The translations under genes were made by a program, and so were the position numbers. From Hahellaceae bacterium (GTDB taxonomy: Bacteria; Pseudomonadota; Gammaproteobacteria; Pseudomonadales; Oleiphilaceae): a stretch of 64,000 nt of DNA. The DNA lies in contig JADGDV010000002.1 of assembly GCA_016744695.1 (NCBI GenBank), positions 124,001-188,000 on the forward strand, read 5' to 3'. The notes below the pieces were generated by a model. The model did not search any database and had not been told where the DNA came from. It saw only the letters and a list, made by a program, of their open reading frames with translations. Shown here piece after piece: positions 17,393-26,983 of this stretch. The first letter of the stretch is position 1; each line of letters opens with the position of its first letter.

Positions 17393-18570
17393 GTGAAGTC
17401 AGTAGAGAGCAAGCTCAAATCAAAACAGATGGTAAGTCTATTAAAGTACTACATCTTATTGATAGTGGCGGTTTATATGGCGCTGAAGTAATGTTGTTGA
17501 ACTTGGTAGAAGAGCAAACTAAATTGGGAATGCACCCTGTAATTTTAAGCGCAGGTAACTATGGCTGTAATGCGAAAGGGATTGAAACTGAAGCCATTAA
17601 ACGCAATTTGACTTTAAAAATATTTCGAATGAAACCAGGATTAAACTTGATTAGGGCCTGGGATATTTTATGTTTTGCAAGAAAAGAGAAGTTCGACATT
17701 ATTCATTCTCATGGGTATAAATTTAATGTCTTAATGGGGGTGTTTCCCCGTTTTATCAGAAAAATACCAGTTATTACAACATTACATGGTTATGTTTCTG
17801 CTACAAACTCAGTGAGTATGCTTAAAGTTTATCAGATTTTAGATCGTGCTTGCTTACGTTTTTTAGATGGTATTGTTTTTGTTAGTGATGCATTAAAGAA
17901 ACATCCTTTGCTAAAAAAGCAAAGCTTTAAAAAGAGCAAAGTTATATTTAATGGTTTAAATATAGATAATCTAAATTCTATTCTTAGTGATGAAGAGTCT
18001 ACAACCCTAAAGTCTCTAGTTAATGTAGAAGATAATATCTTTTATTTTGGTTCTGTAGGCAGGCTTTCACCAGAAAAAGGTTTTGATATTCTATTAAAAG
18101 CCTTTAAATTACTTACCTTAAAAAATGAGAATATAAGATTACTTATAGTTGGTGATGGCCCCTTAGATAGTTCTCTTAAGTTATTAAGTGAGACTTTAAA
18201 TATAGGTAATAAGGTTACCTTTACTGGCTTTGTTTCCCCAGCAGCTAGGATTATTAATGAGGTTAATGCTTTGGTTATTTCTTCATTTAGTGAAGGAATG
18301 CCGATTGTAATGATCGAAGCTGGTTTAATGGAAAAAACTATTGTCGCAACTTCCGTAGGGGGTATACCTTCGGCACTCGAAGAATATGATTCAGCTGTAT
18401 TAGTTGAAAGTAATAATATTTTAAGTTTAGAGGAAGGTATGAGTCAGGCTCTTAAAGGTGTGCAGACTAAAGGTTATTGTTTTAATAAATGGAAAGAGGC
18501 GTTTGCTGCAAGTACTATGAATGAATCTTATTTATCTTTCTATAAGCAAGTTTTAAAGGAGTATTCATGA
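17389..18570 (+). CDS. Family 4 glycosyltransferase (GT-B)
   Basis: The 393-residue cytoplasmic protein has a GT-B layout. The N-terminal acceptor domain contains LHLIDSGGLYGAEVMLLNL (about 22-40). The C-terminal donor domain contains FGSVGRLSPEKGFDILLKAF (about 221-240) and LVISSFSEGMPIVMIEAG (about 301-318), with the E-x7-E-like catalytic region of GT4. ATGA overlaps link it to both neighbours. It likely adds one sugar to the lipid-linked repeat unit; the sugar cannot be told from sequence. Confidence 0.9.
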   Translation: MSEVSREQAQIKTDGKSIKVLHLIDSGGLYGAEVMLLNLVEEQTKLGMHPVILSAGNYGCNAKGIETEAIKRNLTLKIFRMKPGLNLIRAWDILCFARKEKFDIIHSHGYKFNVLMGVFPRFIRKIPVITTLHGYVSATNSVSMLKVYQILDRACLRFLDGIVFVSDALKKHPLLKKQSFKKSKVIFNGLNIDNLNSILSDEESTTLKSLVNVEDNIFYFGSVGRLSPEKGFDILLKAFKLLTLKNENIRLLIVGDGPLDSSLKLLSETLNIGNKVTFTGFVSPAARIINEVNALVISSFSEGMPIVMIEAGLMEKTIVATSVGGIPSALEEYDSAVLVESNNILSLEEGMSQALKGVQTKGYCFNKWKEAFAASTMNESYLSFYKQVLKEYS

Positions 18571-19532
18571 TCGACCGATTATGGATTACATGGGAAATTC
18601 AAAGACGAAACAGGTCTATGAGTAAAGAGCTTGATGCTACGCTTATTGAATTGATAAGTGATAAGCATCGCTTAATAAAATATCCAATTCTTATAATAAA
18701 AACATTGCGTATTTTATTAGTAAATAAACCTAAAGTGTTGTTTGTTCAAAATCCTTCTATTGTATTATCTTTTATTTCAGTAATTTTTAAAAAAATGCTG
18801 AAAATTGAAACTGTAATAGTAGATTGTCATAACGGTGGTCTTTTTCCTTTAGAGGGGCGTTTTCAGGTTCTTAATTTAATTTCTAAGTATATTGTTAAGA
18901 AAGCAGATATAACTATTGTAACAAACTCTGTACTTGCTGATTATGTAAAAAAGAATGGAGGGTGTGCAGTTGTAATTCCTGACCCTCTTCCTGTATTTGA
19001 TCATGTTCTAGATGGTGATGGATATAAGGTAGACAATACATTACCCACTGCTGCATTTATTTGTACTTGGTCTTTAGATGAGCCTTATGAAGAGGTTGTT
19101 ACGTCCGCTAAGGCTTTGGTTGGAAAAGTAAATATCTATATTACGGGAAACCCGCGAAATAAAATAAATTTGAATTCTCTTACAGACAACGTCCATTTGA
19201 CAGGTTTTTTGTCAGAGGATGATTATGCTTCATTACTTAATAGTGTTGATTTTCTTATAGTTCTAACTAAAAGGGATAATTGTTTAAATTGTGGAGCTTA
19301 TGAAGCTGTTTCGTTGGAAAAGCCTTCGGTATTATCTGATAAAAATGCGCTGAAAGATTACTTTAATCGGGGGTCTGTATTTACGGATAATTCGGAAGAT
19401 TCAATAACTATAAGTATAAATGAAATGGTGGAAAATTTACCAGACCAGAGGCTTGCAGTAAAAGCGCTCAAGAATGATTTGATAAAAGGTTGGCCTCAGT
19501 ATAGGGAAAATCTTGAAAAAAATATTGTATGA
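18567..19532 (+). CDS. Glycosyltransferase, GT-B type
   Basis: The 321-residue protein has a GT-B-like pattern without a strong family signature. KPKVLFVQNPSIVLSFI and ETVIVDCHNGGLFP lie in the N-terminal half. NVHLTGFLSEDDYASLLNSV and VLTKRDNCLNCGAYEAVSLEKP lie in the donor half, where the Glu of AYEAVSLEKP corresponds to the nucleotide-sugar-binding Glu. It closes this tightly packed stretch, overlapping the previous gene by 4 bp. Codon use is AT-rich, like the next 9 kb. Confidence 0.8.
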   Translation: MIDRLWITWEIQRRNRSMSKELDATLIELISDKHRLIKYPILIIKTLRILLVNKPKVLFVQNPSIVLSFISVIFKKMLKIETVIVDCHNGGLFPLEGRFQVLNLISKYIVKKADITIVTNSVLADYVKKNGGCAVVIPDPLPVFDHVLDGDGYKVDNTLPTAAFICTWSLDEPYEEVVTSAKALVGKVNIYITGNPRNKINLNSLTDNVHLTGFLSEDDYASLLNSVDFLIVLTKRDNCLNCGAYEAVSLEKPSVLSDKNALKDYFNRGSVFTDNSEDSITISINEMVENLPDQRLAVKALKNDLIKGWPQYRENLEKNIV

Positions 19533-19704
19533 ATATTTTTAATAATCATTGATCGTTATTTGATTAAGCTAACTAACGATTAAATATACATATAAAATAT
19601 TGAACACAAAATGGGTGATTTATGTAAGGGGATCATATTTATTATAGTCTAATTAAATCGACTATTTTTTATAGTATTTCAACCCTTACAAAACCATCTA
19701 ATGT
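19533..19704. other. Convergent spacer, no clear signal
   Basis: The 172-bp AT-rich spacer separates the plus-strand operon from the minus-strand secreted-protein gene. I see no GC-rich hairpin with a T-run, so any terminator here is weak or rho-dependent. Confidence 0.4.
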
Positions 19705-21027
19705 TTACTTAACTTCTAAAGGTGTTGCAACTATACATCTTGGGCAATATTTGTAGCCCTCTGAATTTGGCTTACCATCCGCATCTATTACGTATAAATA
19801 TACGTATTGATTACCTTTTAGTGAGCCAAGTCTCATTTCTATTGTTATTTCATCATTAGACCAACTGGTAGGGATTTGGATTTCTCTGTTATTACATGTA
19901 ATCCATTTTGCCCCGTCACACAGTATAATTCTGTGCCAAGTATCATCTACATATAGTGAATCATAATAAGCATAGGAATTCGGCTGAGCTCCGTTAGATA
20001 CTTGACTCTGATACAGTATGTTATACATATTAGGTCGCACACTTGTGCGTGAAATAAATGTATTCTCAGACGAGACGATTCCATTGATTATAAAGTCAAA
20101 CCTTCCATCTGAAACATCAATGCTTGAGGTTTTGTATTGCAATTCCTGAGTTTGCCATTGATCAGGGATTTGGAAGACAGGGTTATTCATGTCTTTATTT
20201 TCTAATGTAGAGTCACTATTTTCATGGTTTATATTATACTTTAAACCAATTGAGCCTTGGGCAACCGGATAACTGTTGTTTCCCCCTTCCTTGTGCCACA
20301 TACGTAGAGATTTATAATTAAATGTCCTGTATGTACCCGTAGGGTAGGTATTTGAACCTTCGGAGTTAATGAAGCTTACACCTCCGTTTGTTACCATTTC
20401 TTCACCATAAATAAAATCTATAGGGCTGGAGTCATTAATGCTACCAGTTTCCGGTTCGGGGCTATAATAAATTCCTTCATATGAAGAAGAATTCAGTTTT
20501 AAGTTTGTTGGCAGCTTAGTTATTGTTCCCGTTGCTCCGGACAATTTCCCTGTAACAACATCTCCTTCTTTAAGTTGTCCTGTAATATTTGTAGCACGAG
20601 TACGTATAGCGTAACTATCAGTCACGTTGAAAGCTTCATAAATATTACGATATATGTATAGTGTGTCACTGGTAAAATTTATTGTTGAAAGTGCATTCTT
20701 CTCTGATGAACCATGGTCCCATCTCATAGATTTCTCAGAGCCTACTCTTACTATGTCTTTACTTTCTTCACCATAAAAAACACCATCCCATAGTTTTTTT
20801 CGGCCAAGTTTAGATGGTGATTTCCCTTCATCTGCGAACCATATAAATAAAGGTGCAGGGTTTTCTTTTTCGGTAAACCCCTTACCCTTTATTACTTGAC
20901 TTGTCAGCGAGTCATTATTTTTAATTGATGTGATTTGTGGTTCTGCAGTAGATAAGCCGCTAAAAGTAAGTAAAATTGATGAGCAAGTTAATAAAGCGCT
21001 TGTTGTGAATTTTTTTTTGAATGGCAC
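19705..21027 (-). CDS. Secreted protein of unknown function inside the exopolysaccharide locus
   Basis: I do not recognise a named family. The start is a GTG at 21027 with AAGGAG 7 bases upstream; an ATG 17 codons further up would put extra residues before the signal peptide. The 440-residue product begins MPFKKKF, then a hydrophobic stretch ending STAEPQ, a normal Sec signal. PQITSIKNNDSLTSQVIKGKGF (about 30-51, an IPT/TIG-like opening) follows. Strand-rich sequence comes next, with KEGDVVTGKLSGATGTITKL and YLYVIDADGKPNSEGY near the end, and a CPRC motif close to the C-terminus. There is no PEP-CTERM tail or membrane anchor. A sugar-binding or matrix role is a guess from location. Confidence 0.75.
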   Translation of the reverse strand: MPFKKKFTTSALLTCSSILLTFSGLSTAEPQITSIKNNDSLTSQVIKGKGFTEKENPAPLFIWFADEGKSPSKLGRKKLWDGVFYGEESKDIVRVGSEKSMRWDHGSSEKNALSTINFTSDTLYIYRNIYEAFNVTDSYAIRTRATNITGQLKEGDVVTGKLSGATGTITKLPTNLKLNSSSYEGIYYSPEPETGSINDSSPIDFIYGEEMVTNGGVSFINSEGSNTYPTGTYRTFNYKSLRMWHKEGGNNSYPVAQGSIGLKYNINHENSDSTLENKDMNNPVFQIPDQWQTQELQYKTSSIDVSDGRFDFIINGIVSSENTFISRTSVRPNMYNILYQSQVSNGAQPNSYAYYDSLYVDDTWHRIILCDGAKWITCNNREIQIPTSWSNDEITIEMRLGSLKGNQYVYLYVIDADGKPNSEGYKYCPRCIVATPLEVK

Positions 21028-21205
21028 GTTGCTACTCCTTGGTTTCTCCAAACTGTTTACATGCTCTAAACATAGCATGTTTTTATTGTTTAAGTTTCTA
21101 GTTACTGAGCAGTTTTACATTTATTGTTTTAATTACACATTTGTTTACTTAAGAGGCATCATGTAATTAAAGCTACACAATTACACTAAATAACTAGGCT
21201 AGGAG

Positions 21206-21230
21206 ATTTTTTAAGTTTAGCTTAAAAAAT
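21206..21230. repeat. AT-rich hairpin downstream of the acyltransferase gene
   Basis: ATTTTTTAAG (21206-21215) and CTTAAAAAAT (21221-21230) are perfect complements around a 5-base loop. It lies 55 bp beyond the stop of the minus-strand acyltransferase gene. The stem has few G-C pairs, so termination is only possible, not clear. Confidence 0.3.
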
Positions 21231-21284
21231 GATTTTTTTCATAGAAAATGATAGTTAACTGATTTGATATCCAGTGATTTTTTA

Positions 21285-22364
21285 TTATGGTTTAGTATCA
21301 AAGTGCTCTCTTAATTTAATTGTCGGTTGCTCCCAATATCGATATATGAGAGCAGACAGAGCCACAGAAAGGCTTAACCAGCAAATATATACAATAATAT
21401 TTAACGGTGTTTGATAAATGTTTATAAATTTAGAAACAAAAAGATGTGAAAGCTCCAATAATGGAACATGAACGAGATATAGTGAGTAGGACCATAGACT
21501 AATAGATGTTATGAATTTCGATAGTGAGTTAAAGCTGCACTTCTTCCAAGAGGACAAGATAGGGATAAAGCATGCAAAGCTGATTGCTGTCAAAGGAAAC
21601 ATCAGTGCTGCAACAATTGGGTGTGTTTCTTGATACCCATTTAACTTTGTAATGAATGATATAGTTAATAAGATAAATCCTATTAAAGTTGCAGGCTTTA
21701 CGATCTGTTTTATTAAATGTTGATGGTAATGCGCTATGTAAGCTAATAAAACACCATACATTAGAGTGTCTAGTCTTAGAATTACAACCATTCTAAGTTC
21801 CTCATTCCACTTGTATTCTAATGTAATAGCACAATAAATTCTTAGAAGTACAACAAAAAATATTATAGATAAAGCAGTAATAAGAATGCTATTTTTAATG
21901 CTGTTTTTGGCAAGATAACTTAAATAAACAAAGGGTGGAATTATTAGATAAAACCACTCTTCGACTGCTAAACTCCATGAAACACTAAAAAATCGTTCTG
22001 GCATCCAGGCTAAGTTTTGTAAAAAAAATAAGTATTGGTAGTTCCAATTAAACGAGTCACTGAACATTCCAAAACCAACTACATTAATAAATAAAAATAA
22101 GTAGTAGTTTGGTAATGTTCTAAACCACCGTCTAATCCAAAATATTTTAATAACCTGAAGTGTACATTCATTCTCTAGGCTTTTTATTAATATCCCTCCG
22201 ATTAAAAAGCCACTTAATACAAAGAATATCTCTACACCAAAGACCCAAAAATGTTTTGCGAACAGGGTGAAATCATTAGCGGGAAAAAAATGCCAGCCAT
22301 GCCCAAAAACAACGAGTGAGATAGCAATAGCCCGCATAAGATCTAAACCAAATATTCTATTCAA
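21285..22364 (-). CDS. Acyltransferase 3 family membrane protein
   Basis: The 359-residue protein has the OafA-type N-terminus FGLDLMRAIAISLVVFGHGW (about 5-24) with the catalytic His in the first helix, then FGVEIFFVLSGFLIGGIL (about 42-59) and WIRRWFRTLPNYY. About ten membrane helices follow. It is the second acyltransferase-3 protein of the locus but lies on the opposite strand, with its own upstream region. It could modify the same polymer at another position. Confidence 0.88.
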   Translation of the reverse strand: MNRIFGLDLMRAIAISLVVFGHGWHFFPANDFTLFAKHFWVFGVEIFFVLSGFLIGGILIKSLENECTLQVIKIFWIRRWFRTLPNYYLFLFINVVGFGMFSDSFNWNYQYLFFLQNLAWMPERFFSVSWSLAVEEWFYLIIPPFVYLSYLAKNSIKNSILITALSIIFFVVLLRIYCAITLEYKWNEELRMVVILRLDTLMYGVLLAYIAHYHQHLIKQIVKPATLIGFILLTISFITKLNGYQETHPIVAALMFPLTAISFACFIPILSSWKKCSFNSLSKFITSISLWSYSLYLVHVPLLELSHLFVSKFINIYQTPLNIIVYICWLSLSVALSALIYRYWEQPTIKLREHFDTKP

Positions 22365-22638
22365 ATGAAGATGCCAGAGTTAAAATTTAAGTAAGGGTTA
22401 TATCCGCATAGCTATTCTGTTTATGATTAGCTAGGGTGCTATTTTATAAATAAGACATTATCCCCCAGTTGCATTGTAAAAAGCCACAAAGAAGTTCGTA
22501 AGAAGCATCTAAACTTGTCCCCAAGAACTAAGGTATAGATGGTTAAACTGCTGTAACTTAATTAAATGTACGGTAGAATACCAACAAACTCATAAGTTGA
22601 ATTAGCCTCATATTCTTTTTTTGCATGGAAGTATTTAA

Positions 22639-23514
22639 ATGTCTGGTCAAGTGACAGTAATCATCCCAGCTTACAATCGTATAAGCTACATTGAACAAAC
22701 AGTAGAGTCGGTTCTAAATCAGTCGTATAAAAATTTAGAGTTGATTGTCATCGATGATGGTTCTAATGACGGCACGTATGAATTCCTAAAAACATATGGC
22801 GATAGAATAACATTATTGACTCATGAAAATAGACAAAACAAAGGTCAGTCAGCATCAATTAATATTGGTATTAATGCATCGAAAGGAGAGTTCATTGCAA
22901 TACTTGATAGTGATGACTATTGGGGCTTAAATAAATTAGAGGTTCAAACTAATTTTTTAAAGCTAAATTCTGATATTGGCTTAGTGTATTCAAACGGCCA
23001 TGGAGTTGATGAGAATGGTAATGTTTTTTATGATATATATTCATTAGGGCATACTGAAACAAATGATCCTAATAGAGTTTTATTAGATTGTTATATTTTA
23101 TTACCTCAAAATTCATTGGTACGAAAAACTATTTATGATGAAGTAGGTTTTTTTGAAGATGGATACAGGTCGGCACAGGACCATGATATGCTTATTCGTA
23201 TAGCAGAGATAACGAAGCTTGCATACCTACCTGATTTTCTTTTTTTCTACCGAAGACACTCTCAGTCAATAAGCGTGCAAGGCACAGAGATAAGGTGGCG
23301 TACAGGATTTAAAATATTAGAGAATGCTCGTAAACGTTACCCATATAAAAAAGAAACAATACGTAAGCGTAGAGCTGTTCTTAATTTTAGATTAGGGCAG
23401 AGCTTGATTGAAAAAAATAAATATATTAGTGCCCTAGTATGCTTTTTAAAAGCAGGTTTACTTGATCCGTTAAGATCTGTACAAGTTATATTTGGAAAAG
23501 AGAAAGTTAATTAA
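22639..23514 (+). CDS. Family 2 glycosyltransferase
   Basis: The 291-residue GT-A protein opens with VTVIIPAYNRISYIEQTVES (about 5-24). LIVIDDGSNDGT (about 35-46) and the metal-binding ILDSDDYW (about 86-93) follow. The later AQDHDMLIRIAE has the ED-like catalytic position. No membrane segment is seen, so it is cytoplasmic or peripheral. A GGAAG element precedes the ATG by 8 bases. It starts a new plus-strand run after the two minus-strand genes. Confidence 0.9.
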   Translation: MSGQVTVIIPAYNRISYIEQTVESVLNQSYKNLELIVIDDGSNDGTYEFLKTYGDRITLLTHENRQNKGQSASINIGINASKGEFIAILDSDDYWGLNKLEVQTNFLKLNSDIGLVYSNGHGVDENGNVFYDIYSLGHTETNDPNRVLLDCYILLPQNSLVRKTIYDEVGFFEDGYRSAQDHDMLIRIAEITKLAYLPDFLFFYRRHSQSISVQGTEIRWRTGFKILENARKRYPYKKETIRKRRAVLNFRLGQSLIEKNKYISALVCFLKAGLLDPLRSVQVIFGKEKVN

Positions 23515-23536
23515 ATTGATTTAGAAGATTTTAGTA

Positions 23537-24631
23537 ATGAAAATTCTTTACATAATTGATACGTACAGAAATCCCTATGCTGGAACAGAAGGGCAGCTTT
23601 ATAAATTAATTGATAATATGGATAGAGCTAGGTATGAGCCACACTTGTTGTTGCTAAATAGTTCTGATTATATTAAAAAAAATGGGTTTCCTTGCGATAC
23701 TAGCGTAGTTGGGTATTCAAAATTAAGCTCGCCCTCAACGTGGTACCATCTTTATAGGCATCTAAAGGCTAAGCGTAGTGAAGGCTTTTTACTCGCTCAT
23801 GTTTTTTTTAATGATCCTTCAATTATTGCTCCGCCTTTACTTAGGTTGCTTGGTTATAAGACACTTATCTCTAGAAGAGATATGGGGTATTGGTATACAA
23901 GTGTTCGCTTGTCTCTATTGCGTTTAAATTCGTTTTTTATTGATGGTGTAATAGTTAATAGTGAAGCAGTTAAAGCGATTACTCATCAAAAAGAGAGGAT
24001 CTCTCTAAATAAAATACACGTTATTTATAATGGTTACGATGTAGAAATAACTAAGTCCATTAATAGTGCCGCAGCAATTGATAAAAAAATAAATAACGAA
24101 ATTGTTAATATTGGTATTGTAGCTAATATTAGGCCTATTAAGCGTATGGAGGATGCCATCCGTGCAATTGGGTTATTTGTTAAGCAAACTACGAAGGTAA
24201 AGCTTACAATAGTAGGCGATGGCTCTCCGGAAAAATTAATTACATTAGCTAAAAGCTTGGATTGTGAGGGTTCTGTTGATTTTGTCGGAGCTCAGTCTAA
24301 TGTAAAGTCTTTCATAAAGAATTTTGATATTGCAATACTTTGTTCTGAATCTGAAGGTTTTTCAAATGCAATAATTGAGTACATGCAAGAGGGTAAGCCA
24401 GTTGTATGTAGTAATGTGGGAGGTAATCCCGAAATAATTATTAGTGGTGAAAATGGGTACTTATATGAAGTAGGTGATGTGGATGGGCTTGTAGATAAGT
24501 TATCTCTTTTAATTGAGTCATCAGAGGTTAGAAATGAGCTTGGATTAAATGGTCAATGTAAAGTATTACAAGAATATAGCATTGATAGAATGTTGAATGA
24601 ACATTATTCAATTTACGGAGCGCTACTTTAG
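23537..24631 (+). CDS. Family 4 glycosyltransferase (GT-B)
   Basis: The 364-residue protein begins KILYIIDTYRNPYAGTEGQLYKL, the acceptor-side glycine loop of GT4 enzymes. VNIGIVANIRPIKRMEDAI (about 193-211), KLTIVGDGSPEKL and ILCSESEGFSNAIIEYMQEG (about 267-286) form the donor domain, with both conserved Glu residues. It follows the family 2 enzyme by 22 bp. Role: addition of one sugar to the repeat unit; specificity unknown. Confidence 0.9.
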   Translation: MKILYIIDTYRNPYAGTEGQLYKLIDNMDRARYEPHLLLLNSSDYIKKNGFPCDTSVVGYSKLSSPSTWYHLYRHLKAKRSEGFLLAHVFFNDPSIIAPPLLRLLGYKTLISRRDMGYWYTSVRLSLLRLNSFFIDGVIVNSEAVKAITHQKERISLNKIHVIYNGYDVEITKSINSAAAIDKKINNEIVNIGIVANIRPIKRMEDAIRAIGLFVKQTTKVKLTIVGDGSPEKLITLAKSLDCEGSVDFVGAQSNVKSFIKNFDIAILCSESEGFSNAIIEYMQEGKPVVCSNVGGNPEIIISGENGYLYEVGDVDGLVDKLSLLIESSEVRNELGLNGQCKVLQEYSIDRMLNEHYSIYGALL

Positions 24632-24680
24632 TGGTTGGTATAATAAAATTTTTTGTAAACTAAGGTAAGTGAAAGAGTTT

Positions 24681-25697
24681 ATGATTTCAAAATCAGACAT
24701 AATTAAGACACTAGGTTTTTTCGGCCTATATCCTATTGCTCGATTTTTAACTAGAAGAGTCCCTATAATAGTGATGTATCACCGCTTCTCTGAGACACCA
24801 GAGCCAGGTAAGGTTTGTAAGGCGGTATTTGAGAAGCAGGTGCAGTATATTGTCAAACATTTTAATGCCCAGCCTCTTTCAGTTATCACTAGCCAAAAAG
24901 GTAAAGAGTTTACGCCTAATACGATTGTCGTTACCGTTGATGATGGTCATGAAGACTTTTATAGAGTTGCCTATCCTATTCTAAAAAAATATAAGGTACC
25001 CTGCACCCTATTTGTAACAACAAAGTTTGTAGCGGGTGGTTTTTGGTTATGGCCGGATAAGATCACCTGGCTATTAACACAAACTCCCACAATATATAAT
25101 TCAATAACTTTAGGGCAAAATACTTTACCGAAAGGACTTATAACTCAAGAAAAAAAAGGGAGAGCTTGGGAACTGATTGTGGGGTATTTACTTACACTAA
25201 ACGACCAAGACAAGCACGAATGGATAACACAATTTTCCACAGATATAGGTATTATGTTACCTAACAAGCCACCAAAGGAATTCCGTGCTGTAAGCTGGGA
25301 TCAGCTTAAAGATATGCAGGGAAATGGCATTTCTATAGGTGGGCATACTGTTACTCATCCATCGCTAGGGCGTGTTGATAGTATTCAGCTAGCCTATGAA
25401 GTTGAGCATTGTAAAAAAATGATAGATGACAAGCTTGGGAAGGTGTCACGTGATTTTTGTTATCCAAATGGTCAACCTCAAGATTACAATGATGATGTAA
25501 AGGAAGCAGTGCAAAATTCAGGGTTCAGGTCGTCAGTGGTTGCTTTTTATGATAAAAAATCAGTTGACGATATATGGGCTCTTAGACGTCATACCGTAAG
25601 TGAGGATTGGTTTCAATTTCATAAATCTGTAAATGGTGTTGAGACATTAGGGAGCCAGTATATGGGGTATCATAATCGTTTATCTTGGAAAGATTAA
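24681..25697 (+). CDS. Polysaccharide deacetylase (NodB-like)
   Basis: The 338-residue protein contains VPIIVMYHRFSE near the N-terminus, TIVVTVDDGHEDFYRVAYPI (about 87-106) with the paired Asp residues, and SIGGHTVTHPSLGRV (about 216-230), the His-x3-His metal site. I favour the ATG at 24681, preceded by AAAGAG at 5 bases. A GTG at 24669 in the same frame has a poorer site. It differs from the XrtA-specific enzyme at 14318, lacking the DUF3473-like tail, and resembles general surface-polymer deacetylases. Its 3' end may overlap the next reading frame. Confidence 0.87.
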   Translation: MISKSDIIKTLGFFGLYPIARFLTRRVPIIVMYHRFSETPEPGKVCKAVFEKQVQYIVKHFNAQPLSVITSQKGKEFTPNTIVVTVDDGHEDFYRVAYPILKKYKVPCTLFVTTKFVAGGFWLWPDKITWLLTQTPTIYNSITLGQNTLPKGLITQEKKGRAWELIVGYLLTLNDQDKHEWITQFSTDIGIMLPNKPPKEFRAVSWDQLKDMQGNGISIGGHTVTHPSLGRVDSIQLAYEVEHCKKMIDDKLGKVSRDFCYPNGQPQDYNDDVKEAVQNSGFRSSVVAFYDKKSVDDIWALRRHTVSEDWFQFHKSVNGVETLGSQYMGYHNRLSWKD

Positions 25698-25702
25698 TAT
25701 CA

Positions 25703-26983
25703 GTGTTAGCTAATACATTTAAAAAACAGAAAAAAAATGAATCAGTAACTACATTTTGTTTTGTGGTTTACATCTATTTTGTAATTGATTTTTTTCTACA
25801 TCTTAGTGCAAGAATTCCAGTATATGGCTTATTGCGGCCTACTCTTTTGTTGATATTAATAATCACTGCTTCTTTAATGATGCAAAAGAATAAGTTTGCT
25901 GCAAACGACAACGGAGGGGCCTTTAAGGTAATAAAGGTTTTGTTTGTATATTTATTACTTAGCTTGCCTCTTGTTGAGTGGCCAGGCAGCGCTTTAAATA
26001 ATTTAGCCTTATTTATTAAATCAATTGTTTTTCTTTTTTTTACGGCACTTATAATTGATACAGAGTTTCGGTTAAAAGTTTTTTTATTTGTTTTTGTTAC
26101 TACACAAACAATAAGGGGGCTTGAACCGCTTTTTTTGAATATCACAACGGGTTACTGGGGCGACAGTACGCATCTTGGACATGGAGAGTTTGCAGATAGA
26201 CTGTCTGGAGCTCCTGCTGATGTTATAAATCCTAACGGTCTTGGTTTTGTTATTGTTACCGTAATTCCCTTTCTGCATTACTTATTATGGGGAGGGCACT
26301 GGAAAAATAAAGTACTTTATCTTATTTTAGTTCCTCCTTTAATATACGCATTGATGCTGACTATGTCTCGCGGAGGGATGATTGCTTTGCTCGTCGTAGT
26401 GTGGATGATATTTAAAGATTCGAAGCATAAATTATCATTAATTTTAATTGGTGCACTGAGTGCAACTTTAATGTGGGGTGTACTCAACGATAATCAAAAA
26501 GACAGGTATTTGTCACTTGTTTCATCTGACACTAAAGGTGCAAAAACTGCCGAGGGTAGATTGCAGGGAATGGTTAATGAATTTGTTCTAGGAATAAATA
26601 GACCAATTGTTGGTCATGGTCTCGGTACATCAGGTGAAGCTAAGTACAATAATGGTATGAAGAGACAGGCTGCTCATAATTTGTATGCTGAATTGTTAGT
26701 GGAAATTGGTTTTATTGGTTTTATTATTTTTATTTTATATATAGTTTCTATATATAAAATATTCAATAAAAACAGAATGTTAATTTATTCTAAGGCTGGC
26801 GGTGTTAATGGACAAAGTTATAAATTCTATCAACGGTTGAATTTGGCCCTAACTACTGTTTTTTGGATGTATACAGTTTACAGCATTAATTACTATGGAT
26901 TATCAGTATATTACTGGTACTTATTTGGAGGATTGGTTATCGCTTTTGGTCGAATACTCCAACAAAAGAGAGAGTTAGATTGA
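25703..26983 (+). CDS. O-antigen polymerase/ligase family protein (Wzy/WaaL-like)
   Basis: The membrane protein (426 residues from the GTG at 25703) has about ten to twelve helices. It has a Wzy_C-like periplasmic region: APADVINPNGLGFVIVTV, LTMSRGGMIALLVV (about 213-226) with the conserved Arg, and GHGLGTSGEAKYNNG...AAHNLYAELLVEIG with the conserved His. Such proteins polymerise lipid-linked repeat units or ligate glycan to an acceptor, and exosortase A loci often carry one. GGAAAG lies 10 bases before the GTG. A TTG at 25685 is the alternative start, overlapping the deacetylase by 13 bp. Confidence 0.82.
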   Translation: MLANTFKKQKKNESVTTFCFVVYIYFVIDFFLHLSARIPVYGLLRPTLLLILIITASLMMQKNKFAANDNGGAFKVIKVLFVYLLLSLPLVEWPGSALNNLALFIKSIVFLFFTALIIDTEFRLKVFLFVFVTTQTIRGLEPLFLNITTGYWGDSTHLGHGEFADRLSGAPADVINPNGLGFVIVTVIPFLHYLLWGGHWKNKVLYLILVPPLIYALMLTMSRGGMIALLVVVWMIFKDSKHKLSLILIGALSATLMWGVLNDNQKDRYLSLVSSDTKGAKTAEGRLQGMVNEFVLGINRPIVGHGLGTSGEAKYNNGMKRQAAHNLYAELLVEIGFIGFIIFILYIVSIYKIFNKNRMLIYSKAGGVNGQSYKFYQRLNLALTTVFWMYTVYSINYYGLSVYYWYLFGGLVIAFGRILQQKRELD

